A stretch of 55,535 bases of DNA from Cyanophora paradoxa (lineage: Eukaryota > Glaucocystophyceae > Cyanophorales > Cyanophoraceae), in NCBI GenBank assembly GCA_004431415.1, contig QPMI01000690.1, positions 1 through 55,535 on the forward strand, in the 5' to 3' direction. The translations under genes and the position numbers were made by a program. Of the stretch, positions 1 through 10,780 are shown piece after piece; the first letter of the stretch is position 1, and the number at the start of each line of letters is the position of its first letter. The notes beneath the pieces are model-generated. The model was not told the origin of the DNA, made no database searches, and saw nothing but the letters and a program-made list of their open reading frames with translations.

Positions 1-545
1 CACTGAGTCAGGCTGCCTCGCGTTAAACTCGACGCCATAGAGCAGCAGCTTCCAAGTCGGCGACGCTCGTGTGTGATCCAACGCTACGGTGCGGGGCGCC
101 AAAAGCGGCGGATCCAACGCCACTGCATTGCGTTAAACTGGACGCTACGATTCGGGCGCCGAGCATCGCGGGAGATTCAACGCCACTGCCTCGCATTAAA
201 CTCGGCAATGATCGTGTGAAATCCAACGCTACGGACCGCCAACGGTGCGGGGCGCCAAGAGGGGAGGATTCAACGCCACTGCAATGCGACTGTATTGCGT
301 TAAACTGGACGCCACGGTACGGGCGCCAAGCCCCGCGGGGGATCCAATGCCACTGCTTCGCGTTAAACTTGACGCCATATTGCAGCTAGCGTTTCCCAAT
401 TGCAAGCTCAACCTCGTGTGATCATGAGATCTAACGCTACGGTGCGTGGCGTCAAGCCGCGGGGGATAAAACGCCACTGCATTGCGTTTGACTCGACGCC
501 ATATTCAATGACTGCAGCTTGGCGACGCTCGTACAAGATCCAACG
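1..545. repeat. Iteron-like degenerate repeat array (candidate replication origin), first copy
   Basis: Degenerate direct repeats recur every 75-100 bp. The clearest core reads CAACGCCACTGC, a short spacer, GCGTTAAACT, then GACGC followed by CACG or CATA; a partner block reads CAACGCTACG followed by GGCGCCAA. AACGC and GCGTT inside the core form a small dyad. On the circle the array begins at about 48225. The AT-rich stretch 47781-48224 lies on one side and a perfect palindrome on the other. Short ORFs through the array follow the repeat and are not genes. Role as an origin is inferred from iterons, dyads, AT-rich flank and the origin-binding-type helicase encoded 4 kb away. Confidence 0.6.
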
Positions 546-547
546 CT

Positions 548-571
548 ACGCGTATACGTACGTATACGCGT
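548..571. repeat. 24-bp perfect palindrome at the edge of the iteron array
   Basis: The half-site ACGCGTATACGT is followed at once by its own reverse complement. The same palindrome is at 48889-48912 in the overlapping end. Further dyads follow: GTATGCAT/GCATAC, GGTATACC, TACCGGTG and GACGTCGACGTT. Such density of dyads fits a protein-binding or cruciform-forming origin element. Confidence 0.75.
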
Positions 572-1570
572 GCATGGTAAACGTATGCATAGCATTGCAT
601 ACCCGCCGGCGCCGGGCCGGTATACCGTACGTTGGCCCGGTAGTACCGGTGCGGCCCGGGCGCCGGGCGCCGCGGGCCACGGTAACTAGAACGTTGACGT
701 CGACGTTCACGTTGTCGCAGTTGCAATGGGGTACAGCTGGTCTCGAGGAAAAAAAACAACGACTTGCAGCAGCAGCAGCAGCCGGCGAGCCGGGCACGGA
801 TCGACTCCCATCATCCTCGGCACACCACCACGCATCCAGCTTGCCCAGCAGCGTGTACGCGCACTCGCGAGTAGCCCGGCCGATCGGCCAGTGTGCGATC
901 AACGTCGAGGCGCGCCGCGGTACCGGTTTCTAGCACAGATCAAAGAGATGCCGCACGCGAGCCGCGCCACTGAGCGGTCCGTGTCGTCGGGGGATTGTCC
1001 GAGCGTGCGCGCTCCGAGGTTCGCCCCGCCCGCTCTCGCCTCGGACAGCCGGGACAGGTCGCCGGGCACGGGCGCTCTTCTGACGCTCGGCGGAACCTCG
1101 GGATCACGCAGACTATCTACTGAAGCTCCGCGGGATCCTTGCGCCCTCGTTGACGTGTGCGTCGCCGCCGGCCTCCGGAGCGTTGGTTGACCTGACCTCG
1201 TCGCGCAGCGCTCTCAGGAGCGTGATCGAGCACCGTGCACCAAAGTCCGCGCCTCTTGACACGCCTGGGACGCGCCGCCGCGACGGGTTCGCTCCCCGCC
1301 CGCTCCCGGCCTCGCGCTCTCGATCCCGATCGGGCGCCTCGCGCGACGCGTCGGCGGCAGGCCTCGTCGACGCGTCGCGACCCTTGGCCGCGCGCGTACG
1401 CGACGGAGCGGCGCCCGGCGGCCCCGCAGAGCGCGCATACCGCCTGCAAGAAGTGTCCCCGCGGCCGCACGGACTCTCTTGCATCGCGCGTACTTTCCAC
1501 CTCGCCTCTCGTACGAACCCTGACCGTCTTTGCAGCGGCGTGGCGCGACAGACGACCGCCTCCCGTACCC
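572..1570. other. Dyad-rich then GC-rich stretch, no gene that I can assign
   Basis: The first 150 bases continue the palindromes of the candidate origin. The rest is GC-rich. On the minus strand between about 1500 and 1113 several frames stay open and include a CALC pair and a helix-like stretch ending near 1113, but the frame breaks differ between this copy and the one at 49457-49860, so no protein can be settled. A small minus-strand gene broken by homopolymer errors is possible. Confidence 0.3.
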
Positions 1571-2985
1571 CTGGCTACGGCGGCGGCAGCGAGGGGGGTA
1601 GAGGTGAGCGCGGGAGACTCCCCCCCCCCAAGGGACCTGAGCCGCCCCCTTCTTCCGCCCGCAGATCCCGCTCCTTCTGGGCGGCGGGGCGAGTCTCCAC
1701 CGGCCCCGTACCCTGGCTACGGCGGCGGCGGCGGTGAGGGGTAGAGGTGCGCGCGGGAGACTCGCCGGCCCCCCCCAAGGACCTGAGCCGCCCCCCTTCT
1801 TCCCGCCGCAGATCCCGCTCCTTCTGGGCGGCGGGCGAGTCTCCACCGGCCCCGTACCCCTGGCTACGGCGGCGCGGCGGCGAGGGTAGAGGTGCGCGCG
1901 GGAGACTCGCCGGCCTCCCCCAGGGACCTGAGCCGCGCCCCTTCTTCCCGCCCGCAGATCCCGAGCCTTCTGGGGCGGCGGGGCGAGTCTCACCTCCCCG
2001 TACCCTGGTTACGGCGGCGGCGGCGAGGGGGGTAGAGGTGAGCGCGGGAGACTCGCCGGCCTCCCCCGAGGGACCCTGACCCGCGCCCCGTCTTCCCCGC
2101 CGCAGATCCCGCCCCCTCTAGGGCGGCGGGGCGAGTCTCCACGCGCCCCCGTACCCCTGGCCACGGCGGCGGCGGCGAGGGGGTAGAGGTGCGCGCGGGA
2201 GACTCGCCGGCCCCCCCCAAGGGACCTGAGCCGCCCCCCTTCTTCCCGCCCGCAGATCCGCCCCTCTAGGGGCGGCGGGGCGAGTCTCCACCGCCCCGTA
2301 CCCTGGCTACGGAGGCGGCGGCGGGGGGGGGGGGTAGAGGTGAGCGCGGGCGACTCGCCGCCCCCTCCCCAGGGGACCCTGACTCGCGTCCTTCTTCCCG
2401 CCCGCAGATCCCGCTCCTTCTGGGCGACGGGGCGAGTTTCCACCGGGCCCCGTACCCCTGGCTACGGCGGCGGCGGCGAAGGGGGTAGAGGTGCGCGCGG
2501 GAGACTCGCCGGCCTCCCCCGAGGGGCCTGACCCGCGCCCCGTCTTCCCGCCCGCAGATCCCGCTCCTTCTGGGGCGGCGGGGCGAGTCTCCACCGGCCC
2601 CGTACCCCCTGGCTACGGGCGGCGGCGGCGAGGGGGGTAGAGGTGAGCGTGGGAGACTCGCCGGCCTCCCCCGAGGGACCTGAGCCGCTGCCCCGTCTTC
2701 CCGCCCGCAGATCCCGAGCCTTCTGGGCGGCGGGGCGAGTCTCCACTGGCCACCGTACCCTGGCTACGGGCGGCGGCGGCAAGGGGGTAGAGGTGAGCGC
2801 GGGAGACTCGCCGGCCTCCCCCGAGGGACCTGACCGCGCCCCTTCTTCCGCCGCAGATCCGAGCCTTCTGGGGCGGCGGGCGAGTCTCCACCGACCCCTG
2901 TACCCCTGCCTACGGCGGCGGCGGCGAGGGGGTAGAGGTGAGCGCGGAGACTCGCCCCGCCGCCCCCTGGGCCCGCCCGCCCCGC
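1571..2985 (+). repeat. Tandem array of about ten ~147-bp units with intron-like signals
   Basis: Each unit runs GGGGGTAGAG|GTGAGCGCGGGAGACTC, a CCCTGACCC or CCTGAGCC branch-like site, a CTTCTTCCCGCCC tract, CAG, then ATCCCGAGCC or a variant, GGCGGGGCGAGTCTCCAC, GTACCCC and TGGCTACGGCGGCGG. Donor, branch, pyrimidine tract and acceptor recur in nearly every unit, giving intron-like parts of about 68 bases and exon-like parts of about 80 bases. Each unit also holds GGAGACTCGCC and its inverse GGCGAGTCTCC. Some units have GTGCGCG in place of GTGAGCG. Whether it is transcribed and spliced is unknown. Confidence 0.8.
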
Positions 2986-3057
2986 CCCCCGCCCCTCCCC
3001 TCTCGGACTCATCGGCCCTCAATTCGACAGGGCTGCGGGCGGAGCGCGGGGGCGCGG

Positions 3058-3536
3058 CTACGCGCGCTGCGGGACGGGCGGCCAGCTGTGAGAGCCGAGG
3101 GCGAGGGAGAGGGCGTCGTAGGCGAGCCAGAAGCCCTCCTGCGGCTCCGGGGGCGCCGCGAAGAGGGCCCGCGGCGCCATGCGCTCCTGCGCGCGCCGGG
3201 ACGCGTTGCGGGTCGACCGGTGGAGACCGAAGAGGCGGGCGGCGTGGGGGCAGCGGCTGGGCTTCAGCGTCGCGGCCGCGAGCTCCCGTGCGTGCTCGCC
3301 GCCAGAAACTGCCTCAGCTCCTTGGCGCTCAGACGCGACAGCGCCCTGACCATCCCTCCGTCTCCAGGTCGACGTGCAGCACCTGCCAGGGCGCGATCCG
3401 CTCCGCGGCGCGACGGGACGCGGCGCGGGTCGACTTGCGGATGGCGACGATGGCGGCGACGGGCAGCGGTCACGGTCGCGGACGCGTCGTCCCCGGCCGC
3501 GGCGCGGGTCGCGACGCGAGCGGTGGTGCGGGGCAT
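3058..3536 (-). CDS. Small protein of unknown function (copy with frame errors)
   Basis: The start at 3536 lies about 50 bases after a TATA box (3587-3597). The overlapping copy at 51426-51908 keeps one open frame of 160 residues; here several one-base losses in G/C runs break it, so the ORF restarts near the middle. The product begins MPRTTARVATRA, is rich in Arg and Ala, and has a helical middle around LSAKELRQFL and a Cys-His pair in KPSRCPHAARL. I recognise no family. It lies just downstream of the RING gene on the same strand, with its own TATA box, so it is probably transcribed separately. The splice-signal array follows its stop codon. Confidence 0.6.
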
Positions 3537-3586
3537 CTTGTTTCGATTCGAGAGAGAGAGAGTGGCACGAGGCCGGGCGCGCCCCC

Positions 3587-3597
3587 CATTTATACCC
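3587..3597 (-). promoter_or_regulatory. TATA box of the small minus-strand gene
   Basis: Reads GGGTATAAATGG on the minus strand, about 50 bases before the start codon at 3536, with a CT-rich leader (repeated TCTC) in between. Confidence 0.7.
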
Positions 3598-3971
3598 CCG
3601 AGGGCAGGGCTCGGCCCGAATCCGGGCACCCCCCCCTTTCCCCTCCCCTCCTCTCCTCCCCCCCGTACCCCCCCATCCTGACCTGTTTCCCTCGCCCCCG
3701 CAGGTCCCTTTCGTCTCCGCGCCTGGGGCCCCGCCCCGCCCGCCGCCCACCCCTCCACTCCCCCTCCCCACCCTTCTCGCCCAGGTACCCCTCCTCGCCC
3801 CCTCCCCCCGCCTGGAGACTCGCCGCGCCCCCCGCAAACGTCCCCGCCCTCACCCCCCCCCCCCCACGCAGGCCGAGGCCGCGGTGGTACACGGATACGT
3901 TGCCGCTGCAGGAGCGGGGGTACCCGCGCGGCTACCCGGGCGCCCCGGTCCGCGCGCCCCGCCCTCTGCCC
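3598..3971. other. C-rich intergenic stretch
   Basis: No gene seen. Contains long C runs, several GTACCCC motifs and one copy of the recurring core TGGAGACTCGCC near 3821, downstream of the RING gene stop codon. Confidence 0.5.
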
Positions 3972-4613
3972 CTATCGACCGACGAGCTGAGCGTCCGGGC
4001 GCAGCGCCGATCGGGAGGGCGTCTCGGCGGACCGCGTGCACGGAAAGGAGAGGGAGGCGGGCGGCGGGGCCCCGAAGGACATCCAGTCGACGCTGGCGAA
4101 TCGCCGCCGGAACGGTTCCGGCATGAAGCCCAGCGTCCCCTCGGCCTCGGCGGCGAGCCGCGCGGCGTACCCCGGGTCCTCCCGGGCGAGGCGGGCGTGC
4201 TCGGCGGCGGCAAAGTAGGCGCCTCCGACGGGGCACGGCGCGCGGCACACGGGGCAGCTCGCCGCCCTCCAGCGGACCATGCAGCCGTAGCACATCACGT
4301 GACCGCACGCCTCGGAGACGGGCCGCGTCACCGGCTCGAGGCAGACGGGGCACTCGTCGGTCCAGCGGAGCGGCGACGGCGGCCCGGCGGCGCGGTTCTG
4401 GAAGCAGCGCCAGGCGATGCAGCAGGCGAGGCCAAAGTCGATGTGCCGCTCCCGCGCCGCCTCGTCCTCCTCGGGGTCGGCCCCGAGCGGCATCTCGATC
4501 GTCTCGAAGCGGATCCGGCCCTCGGGCGTCGTGCCCACCGCCAGCGCGCAGCGCGAGACCCCCCTCTCCCGATCGTACTCGATGAGCCGGTGCGCGGGTA
4601 CCCCCGCCTGCAT
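3972..4613 (-). CDS. RING-finger protein, probable E3 ubiquitin ligase
   Basis: 213 residues from the start at 4613. A C3HC4 RING sits near the middle: CPVC, then EACGHVMC, GCMVRW and CPVC, with the normal Cys-His order. This fold binds two zinc ions and recruits an E2 enzyme, so the likely job is ubiquitin transfer to a host or viral target. The N-terminal part holds an acidic stretch (PEEDEAARE) before a Cys-rich helix; the C-terminal part is unassigned. I chose 4613 because a TATA-like CCTAAAAGA (4660-4668, minus) lies about 50 bases upstream; the open frame extends further but through the promoter. It is divergent from the primase-helicase gene and shares a roughly 195-bp promoter region. 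The second copy (52352-52984) is frame-broken. Confidence 0.85.
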   Translation of the reverse strand: MQAGVPAHRLIEYDRERGVSRCALAVGTTPEGRIRFETIEMPLGADPEEDEAARERHIDFGLACCIAWRCFQNRAAGPPSPLRWTDECPVCLEPVTRPVSEACGHVMCYGCMVRWRAASCPVCRAPCPVGGAYFAAAEHARLAREDPGYAARLAAEAEGTLGFMPEPFRRRFASVDWMSFGAPPPASLSFPCTRSAETPSRSALRPDAQLVGR

Positions 4614-4808
4614 TTCTCCCCCGGGCTCAACGCTGACGGGGTACCCCCTCAGGTCGCCCTCTTTTAGGCTCGCCCCGCGGGGGGTACGCCCGAGGCGGCG
4701 CGGCGATTCCGGGCCCCCGTTTCGGCGCAGCCGTCGGAGACGCGATAAAAAGGGGACGGGGCGGGCCTGAATCCGCACACTCTTCGCCGAGCTCTGCACC
4801 CCGCGATC
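4614..4808. promoter_or_regulatory. Divergent promoter between RING and primase-helicase genes
   Basis: TATA-like CCTAAAAGA on the minus strand (4660-4668) serves the RING gene and GATAAAAA (4744-4751) on the plus strand serves the primase-helicase gene, each 45-65 bases before its ATG. Several GTACCCC motifs lie between them. Confidence 0.7.
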
Positions 4809-7800
4809 ATGCCTCCCGTCGCGTCTCCCCTCGTCGTCGCCGCCGTCGAGTCTCCCGGCGGCGCGTCGCCCCCGAAACGGGAGGCGGCGCCGGCGGGCGT
4901 CGCGCCCGGCCCGGCCCCGCGTCGCGTCTCCACCTCCTCGGCCCCGCCCCCGTCGCAATCGCGAGGATGGGGCGGGGGCGTGGACGCGGCGGGCTCGCGG
5001 GGGCGGAGCCCATGGAGGTCGACGTCGCGCCGGCCGCCGCCGCCGCCGCCGCCGCCCGGGTCCGGCTGGAGGCCCACGCCCTCGTCAAGCCGGCCGTCCC
5101 GGGCCTCCCCGACCCCTTCAACCAGCGCTGGCGCCGCCGCCCCCTCCGCGACCTCGTCGACGCGGCGGCGCGGCGCGCCTTCTGCCAGGCCGCCTCCACC
5201 CTCGCCGTCCGCCGCCCCGACGGCTCCCAGACCGCCTGCGTCTACGCCGGATTCCTCGACTTTGACGCCGCCGGCATCGCGCCCTCGGAGAAGAAGGGCC
5301 TCGCCGCCAGGGCCGCCCCGCTGCGCACCCTCGCCGAGCTCTTCGCCGCCGAGCCGCGCCTCCTGGAGCCGGCCGGGACCGCGTACAGGCTCGCCAAGGC
5401 GTGCGGGGCGTACCCCCCCGCGCCCGGCGAGGCGCCGCTCGAGTGCCTCGTCACCTTCAGCGGCCTCAAGGCTTCCACGTCCTCCTCCGCCACCCCGCCC
5501 TGCTCGTCCGGGCCCCGGGGCGCGCGTCAAGGCGGACGGCCAGGTGGAGCCGGCGGCGGCCGGCGGCGGCCGGGCCTACTCCGTGGACGACCTCCTGGAG
5601 ACGGCGCTCGTACCCTGCTCCGCAGGCTGCCGGGCCTCTCCGAGGAGGACGTGCTCGGCATCGTGGCGGCGATCGACAGGTCCCCGCTCAACCCCAACTG
5701 CGGCCTCCGCCTCGACGAGTACCCCCACCCGCTCACGGGGCGGTACCCCGTCGCCGTCTCGGGCCCCGACCTCGACGCCCTGATCGAGCCCGACGGCGAG
5801 GCGGCGGAGCGGGTCCTCATCGCCGGCGACGGCCCCGCCCCGGAGATCTCGGCCTTTCTCTCCGGCCTCTTCGCCGACCTGGAGCGGCGCGTGGGGACGG
5901 AGGAGGCCGTGGCCGCCCTCCCGGCCCTCCCCGAGGCCCCGAGCGCCCCGCGCGAGGGCGGCGGCGCGAGCAGGAAGCGTCGGCGGGACGGGAGCCCGGC
6001 CCGGGGCGGCGCCGGCAGCGCGCCCGAGGCCCTGCGCCGGGCCCTGGAGCTCGCCCCGCACCATCGCGATCGGCGGGGCGCGCCCCGCAAGGTCCGACTC
6101 GTGGGGCGCTCGGAGGACGGGCGCTACGTCACGTTTCGCGTCAGCCCCGCGGCGGGCAGCGGCGCCCGGTGCCACCTCGGCGTCGAGCACGACTGGCGCG
6201 GGACCCTCTGCTCGGTCTCGCAGCTCCTCCCGGGGGCGAGCATGGTGGCGTTCCGGTGCGGGGGCCAGAACCACTCGGACTGCGCCCGGCGCCCCGTCTT
6301 TGGGCGGCCCGTCTGGGACGGGGCGCGGGCGGACCCGGCCGAGGAGGCGGCGGACGACGCGGCCCTCGTGGCCCTCGGCGAGTGCCTCTCGAGCATCGCG
6401 GACGGGGCGCGCGGCGGCGGCGCCGCCCCGCCCGCCCGCACCCTCCCGTACCCCTTCTCCGTCGTCCCCCGCACCAACGACCGCGTCTACTCTGTCGACG
6501 CGCCCTGCGCCGAGTGCGGCGGGGCGCGCGGGGGCGTGCTCGTCGACGTTCTGGCGCGCGAGGTCAAGGCGTTCCCGTGCGCCGGCTGCAAGGCGGCGAG
6601 CCCCGAGGGGCGCACCCGTCGCCTCGACCTCCTCCCCGAGCTGGGCTCGGAGCTGCGCGCCGCGGAGGACGCCGTGCAGCGCGCCCTCGTCGCGCGGGCG
6701 CTGGAGGCGAACGGGGGCCCCGGCATCGCGCTCTTCGGCGCCGCGGGCCCGAAGGGCTGGCTGGAGGCCCTCCCGCCCCTCGGCGGGCAGGCCGGGGAGC
6801 AGCTCGTCGCGATCATCGAGGTGCTGCGCCAGCGGGTCGTGGCCAAGGACTGGTCCGGCGAGCCGATCCGCCGCGGGCTCGTGCCGGAGGCGGCGCGGAA
6901 GGCGCTGGACGCGCTCCCGCTCCCCGACCTGCGCGAGCCCCTCGGGCGGCCCGCCGGCGGGGGCTTCGACTGGCGTGACATCGTCCACGACGCCAACGAC
7001 CTCGGCGACCCGCGGCGCCGGTGGGTGGACAAGGAGGCGGTCGAGGGGGCGCTCCGCGGGCCGGCCACGCGGCGAGGCATGCTCTTCCTCCGGGCGCAGA
7101 CGGGTACGGGCAAGTCGCAGGCGATCGTCCACCTCCTCGCCGAGATGCGCAAGTCCCCCGCCGCGTACGGCCTGCCCCAGCACTTCAGGATCCTCTACGT
7201 CGTCGCGGGGCGGATCCACGACGAGCTCCTCCTGGCGGACACGCGCTACACGGCGATCTGCGCGGTGCCGTGGACCTCGTACAAGGAGATGACGCCGGGG
7301 CAGCTGGCGCAGGCGAGCGCGCAGCTCATGTCGACCGTCGAGTCGATCCAGCGCCTCGAGGGCGCCTTCCAGGTCGTCGTCGTGGACGAGGGGGCCAAGG
7401 CGCTGGCCACGCTGGCCCTCTCGACGACGCTGGCCAAGGAGGGGCGCCACAGCGCGGCGGTCGCGCGATTCAGAAGCCTGTTCGCCCAGGCGCACCGCCT
7501 CGTCATCGCCGACGCGGACCTCTCCCAGCCCGACGTCGACTTCTACGTCGGCCTCTTCCTCGGGGCCGGCGCGGCGGCGGCGGGGGCGCGGGGGGCCCCG
7601 GAGCCCTTCGTGGTGCAGTACCTGCACCGGCTCCGCGAGCACGCGCGGGCGGCGCTCCTCCTCCCCTGGATGTACGCCCCGCTCCTCGTCGCGGCGCACC
7701 TCCTGGCCGGCAAGCGCGTCGTCCTCTCCGCCGACGACCGCCGCGCCCTCTTCGCCACCCTCGCCCTCCTCCACGCCCACCCCGCCCTCCGCGCGCGGGT

Positions 7801-10412
7801 CGAGGCCGGCCGCCTGAGCTCGCTCTTCATCTACGCCGACGCGCCCGACGCGGAGAAGGAGAAGCTCAAGGAGAAGGCGCTCGTCGGGGCGCTCGACCTC
7901 TTCGCCTACAACTCGGCCGTACCCCAGGGCAGCGACTTTAACGAGGGCGGCTTCGACGTCTGCATCGTGGCGATGGGCGGGCGGACGTACGACGTGAACG
8001 GGGCGGGGCAGGGCATGGCGCGCGTGCGCTCTGTCGCGGAGCCGGACGTCTTCGTGTGCGCGGGGCGCGAGCCGCGGGAGGAGGCCGCCCTGGGGCCCCT
8101 GGGGGCGACGGTCGGCGGCGTCGAGGCCGTCTACGAGCGGCGCCTCGAGGAGGAGCGCGAGATGCGGGGGCGGGTCGAGGGCGACCGCGCCCGGCTCCCC
8201 CGGGCCGACCTCGCCTTCCTCCGCATGCAGGCGGCCCGCCTCGTCGTCCTGAACTGGAGCCGGCAGCGCACCGTCCAGGCCCTCGACGCCAAGTTCGGGA
8301 AGATGGGGTACGCGCGCGGCCTGGAGCTCGTCGAGAAGGCCGAGCCGCTCCCCAAGTCCGTCGCCTCGCTCCTGAACGGCCTCGCCGCGCGCGTGCGCTC
8401 GGCGGCGATCTACGCCCCCGTGGCCGCCGCCGCCACCCTCGGGGAGGAGGACCCCCGGACGGGCGCCATCGTGGAGAGCATGCTGGCCGGGAGGGCGCCG
8501 GCGGCGCTGGGTCGGTGGCCCGTGACCGAGGCGGAGAGGCTCGCGTGCCGGAAGCGCTTCGTGGCCGGCGCCCTCCGCATCGACCCCGCCGACGTCAGCC
8601 TCGCGGAGGTCGAGGCGCACGCCAAGGAGACGCCCGCCTCCCTCCGCCCCCTGATCCGCGCCTTTGGCGCCGCCGCCGGCCCCTTCCTCGCCGACCGCGA
8701 CGGGCGGGGGGCGGTCTACGGGAGGCACGGGGGGTACGGGCTCCTGGCGGGGCGCGTGGACAAGCAGCACACGCGGCGGAGCGCCCTCGCCCTCCTCGCC
8801 CTGGCGGCGGCCCCGGGCCCCCGGCGGGGCCCCGCGGCCCGGCCGCCCGGCGCCCTCGTCGTCGAGAAGCTCTCGCCCCTCGGGCTCCTCGACTCGTTCG
8901 CGCCGGACGCCTGGCCCGCGGCGGACCTCGCTCGCCTCGCGGCGGCGGTGGAGCGGGACCGGCTCTTCGAGCACGCGACCCGGCGGGACTTTGTGGTCGG
9001 GGCGGGCCTGCTCCAGCAGGCCGACCGGGCCGACGCGGCCGCGTGCAGGGCGTACCGCGCGCGCGCCCAGGAGCTCTTCGATCTGGCCAAGGAACCGACG
9101 CTGGAGGTGGCCGTGGGGAAGCACTTTCTCCGACTCCTGAAGCGGGCGGCCATCTGGGCGGGCGTACCCCTCAAGCCGGCCGTCTTCGCGGGCCCCCCGA
9201 AGCGCCGACAGGTCGGCGGGCGGCGGGTGACCCAGAGGGCGGCGTCGAGGGCGGGATTCGTGGTGGACTACCTCGCCCTCGCCTTTGTTACCTGCGCCCA
9301 CGCCAAGACCGAGTACGCGTCCCGGCGGCTCTTCGAGGCGTCGAACCCGGAGCCCGAGGCGGCGGCGGCGGCGGCGGAGGAGGAGGAGGAGGGGGAGGAG
9401 GAGGGCGCGGCTCCGGGCGGGGACGGCGAGGAGGGGGAGGGGGCGGGCGAGGGCGGCCGGCGGGGGGGGAGGAGACGGACGTGGCGGACGGCCTCGATCG
9501 GGCGAGCGAGGGCGGGGACGAGACGGCGGAGGCCGACCGGGAGGCCATCGAGGCGCTCCTCGCGGGGGCCGCCCCGGGGGAGCGCGCCCCCCTCCCGCCC
9601 GTCACGTACCCGGAGCCGGAGGAGGGCGCGGGCGCGCGCCGGTGGACCCGCCACGGGGCCCGCCTCTTCTTCTCCGCGATGAACCTGACGGCCGTCGCCA
9701 TGAGCGCGATCGTCGAGCTGGGGCGGCCGCTGCCGCAGCGCAGGCCCCTGCGCGAGCGCGCCGAGCTCCACCCCTCTGTCTGGTACGGGCCGGCGGCGCG
9801 GGCGCTGGCGGCGGAGCCCAACGAGCTGCTCGGGCGGCTCCTGGGGATGGGGGGGGGCGAGGAGGCGATCCGCGCGGCGGCGGCGCGCGTGCACGCGGCC
9901 CTGCTGGACTCGTGCGACGCGGAGGAGAGGGCGGGCGCCGAGTCCGAGGCGGAGCCGCGGGTGACGCCGGCGGCGCTCGAGGAGCTCCTCCGCGCCCTCT
10001 GCGAGCGGGCCGCCGAGGCGGAGGCGCGCTCCGCGGCGGATCCCGGCGTCGACGAGGAGGACGCGCGCTGGTTCGTGGGGCGCCTGGCCGAGGCCTGGCG
10101 CGCCGGCGCGGGGACGCGCTCCGACCCCGCCAGTTTCACCAAGAAGGAGCTCAACGGGATCTTCAAGCCCAAGGACCCGACGAGCGGGGAGGAGCTCCCC
10201 GTGACGCTCCGGGGGCTCCCGAACAAGGTCGCCGTCATCAAGCCCGGCAACAGCAGCGGGTCCGGCCTCGGCCTCGTCGCCGACTGGCTCGAGAGGCGCG
10301 GGGCGCCGTCCCTCCGCATCCAGCTCGAGTGGCGCGCCCGCCCAAGGGGAAGGAGCTCACGGGGATCGCCGTCCCCCGCGCCCTCTTTGCTCACTTCGGA
10401 TTCGACAGCTAG
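4809..10412 (+). CDS. Primase-helicase: AEP primase fused to herpesvirus-type origin-binding SF2 helicase
   Basis: Likely the main replication initiator, about 1,850 residues. An archaeo-eukaryotic primase domain shows the DxD motif in YAGFLDFD (near 5250-5270) and an SGxKG-H motif near 5457-5475. A zinc region follows (CGGQNHSDC near 6258; CAEC and CAGC near 6507 and 6582). The helicase has Walker A in AQTGTGKSQ (near 7095), a DExx box VVVVDEGA (near 7377), VIADADL (near 7501) and motif VI QGMARVR (near 8010), the pattern of UL9-like helicases. An acidic linker lies near 9350-9460; the C-terminal end is unassigned. ATG 4809 follows a TATA box, but the long frame starts at 4967; frame corrections are needed before 5000, near 5475-5640, near 9465 and near 10340, all in G/C runs. 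The start choice is therefore uncertain, the domains are not. Confidence 0.9.
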
Positions 10413-10780
10413 GCACCCCCTCCTGTACGCGAGCACCTCTGAACGCGTGCGGCTCCCTCTTCCCTCGGTGTTCGGGGTGGGGGTACGGGGGCGGGAGGGA
10501 GGGGAGGGGAGGGGGAGGGGCCCGGGCGCCCCGCCCCGTTCCGCCCTCGCAGGGCTCGCAGCCGGCCGTTCGCGCTCCAAAGGTGCGGCGTACCCCGCCC
10601 CCCCCCCCCCCCCCCCCCCCCCGCTTACCCCTCGTGACAGGGCCCGTTCGAACGAGGCCTTCGCATGCGCCCTCTCATCTGAGCGATTCCCTTTTCGGGT
10701 ATTTTTCTCGCGCCCCGCCGCACTATAAAAAAGATCGCGCCGCCCCGAAACCTCACTCTCAAGTTTCGCAGCTTCGCAAC
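10413..10780 (+). promoter_or_regulatory. Intergenic spacer with TATA box at 10723-10732
   Basis: Contains GC runs, a GAACGAGGCCTTCGCATGCG block, a T-rich GGGTATTTTTCTC element and CTATAAAAAA 58 bases before the next ATG, followed by CCTCACTCTCAAG (initiator-like). The whole spacer is repeated at 11479-11853 and 12553-12926 as part of a tandem duplication. Confidence 0.75.

Noticed and set aside
5576-9301. 1,241-codon open frame on the minus strand across the primase-helicase gene
   Set aside because: It is a shadow of the GC-rich plus-strand gene; the plus strand carries the helicase and primase motifs, the minus frame none.
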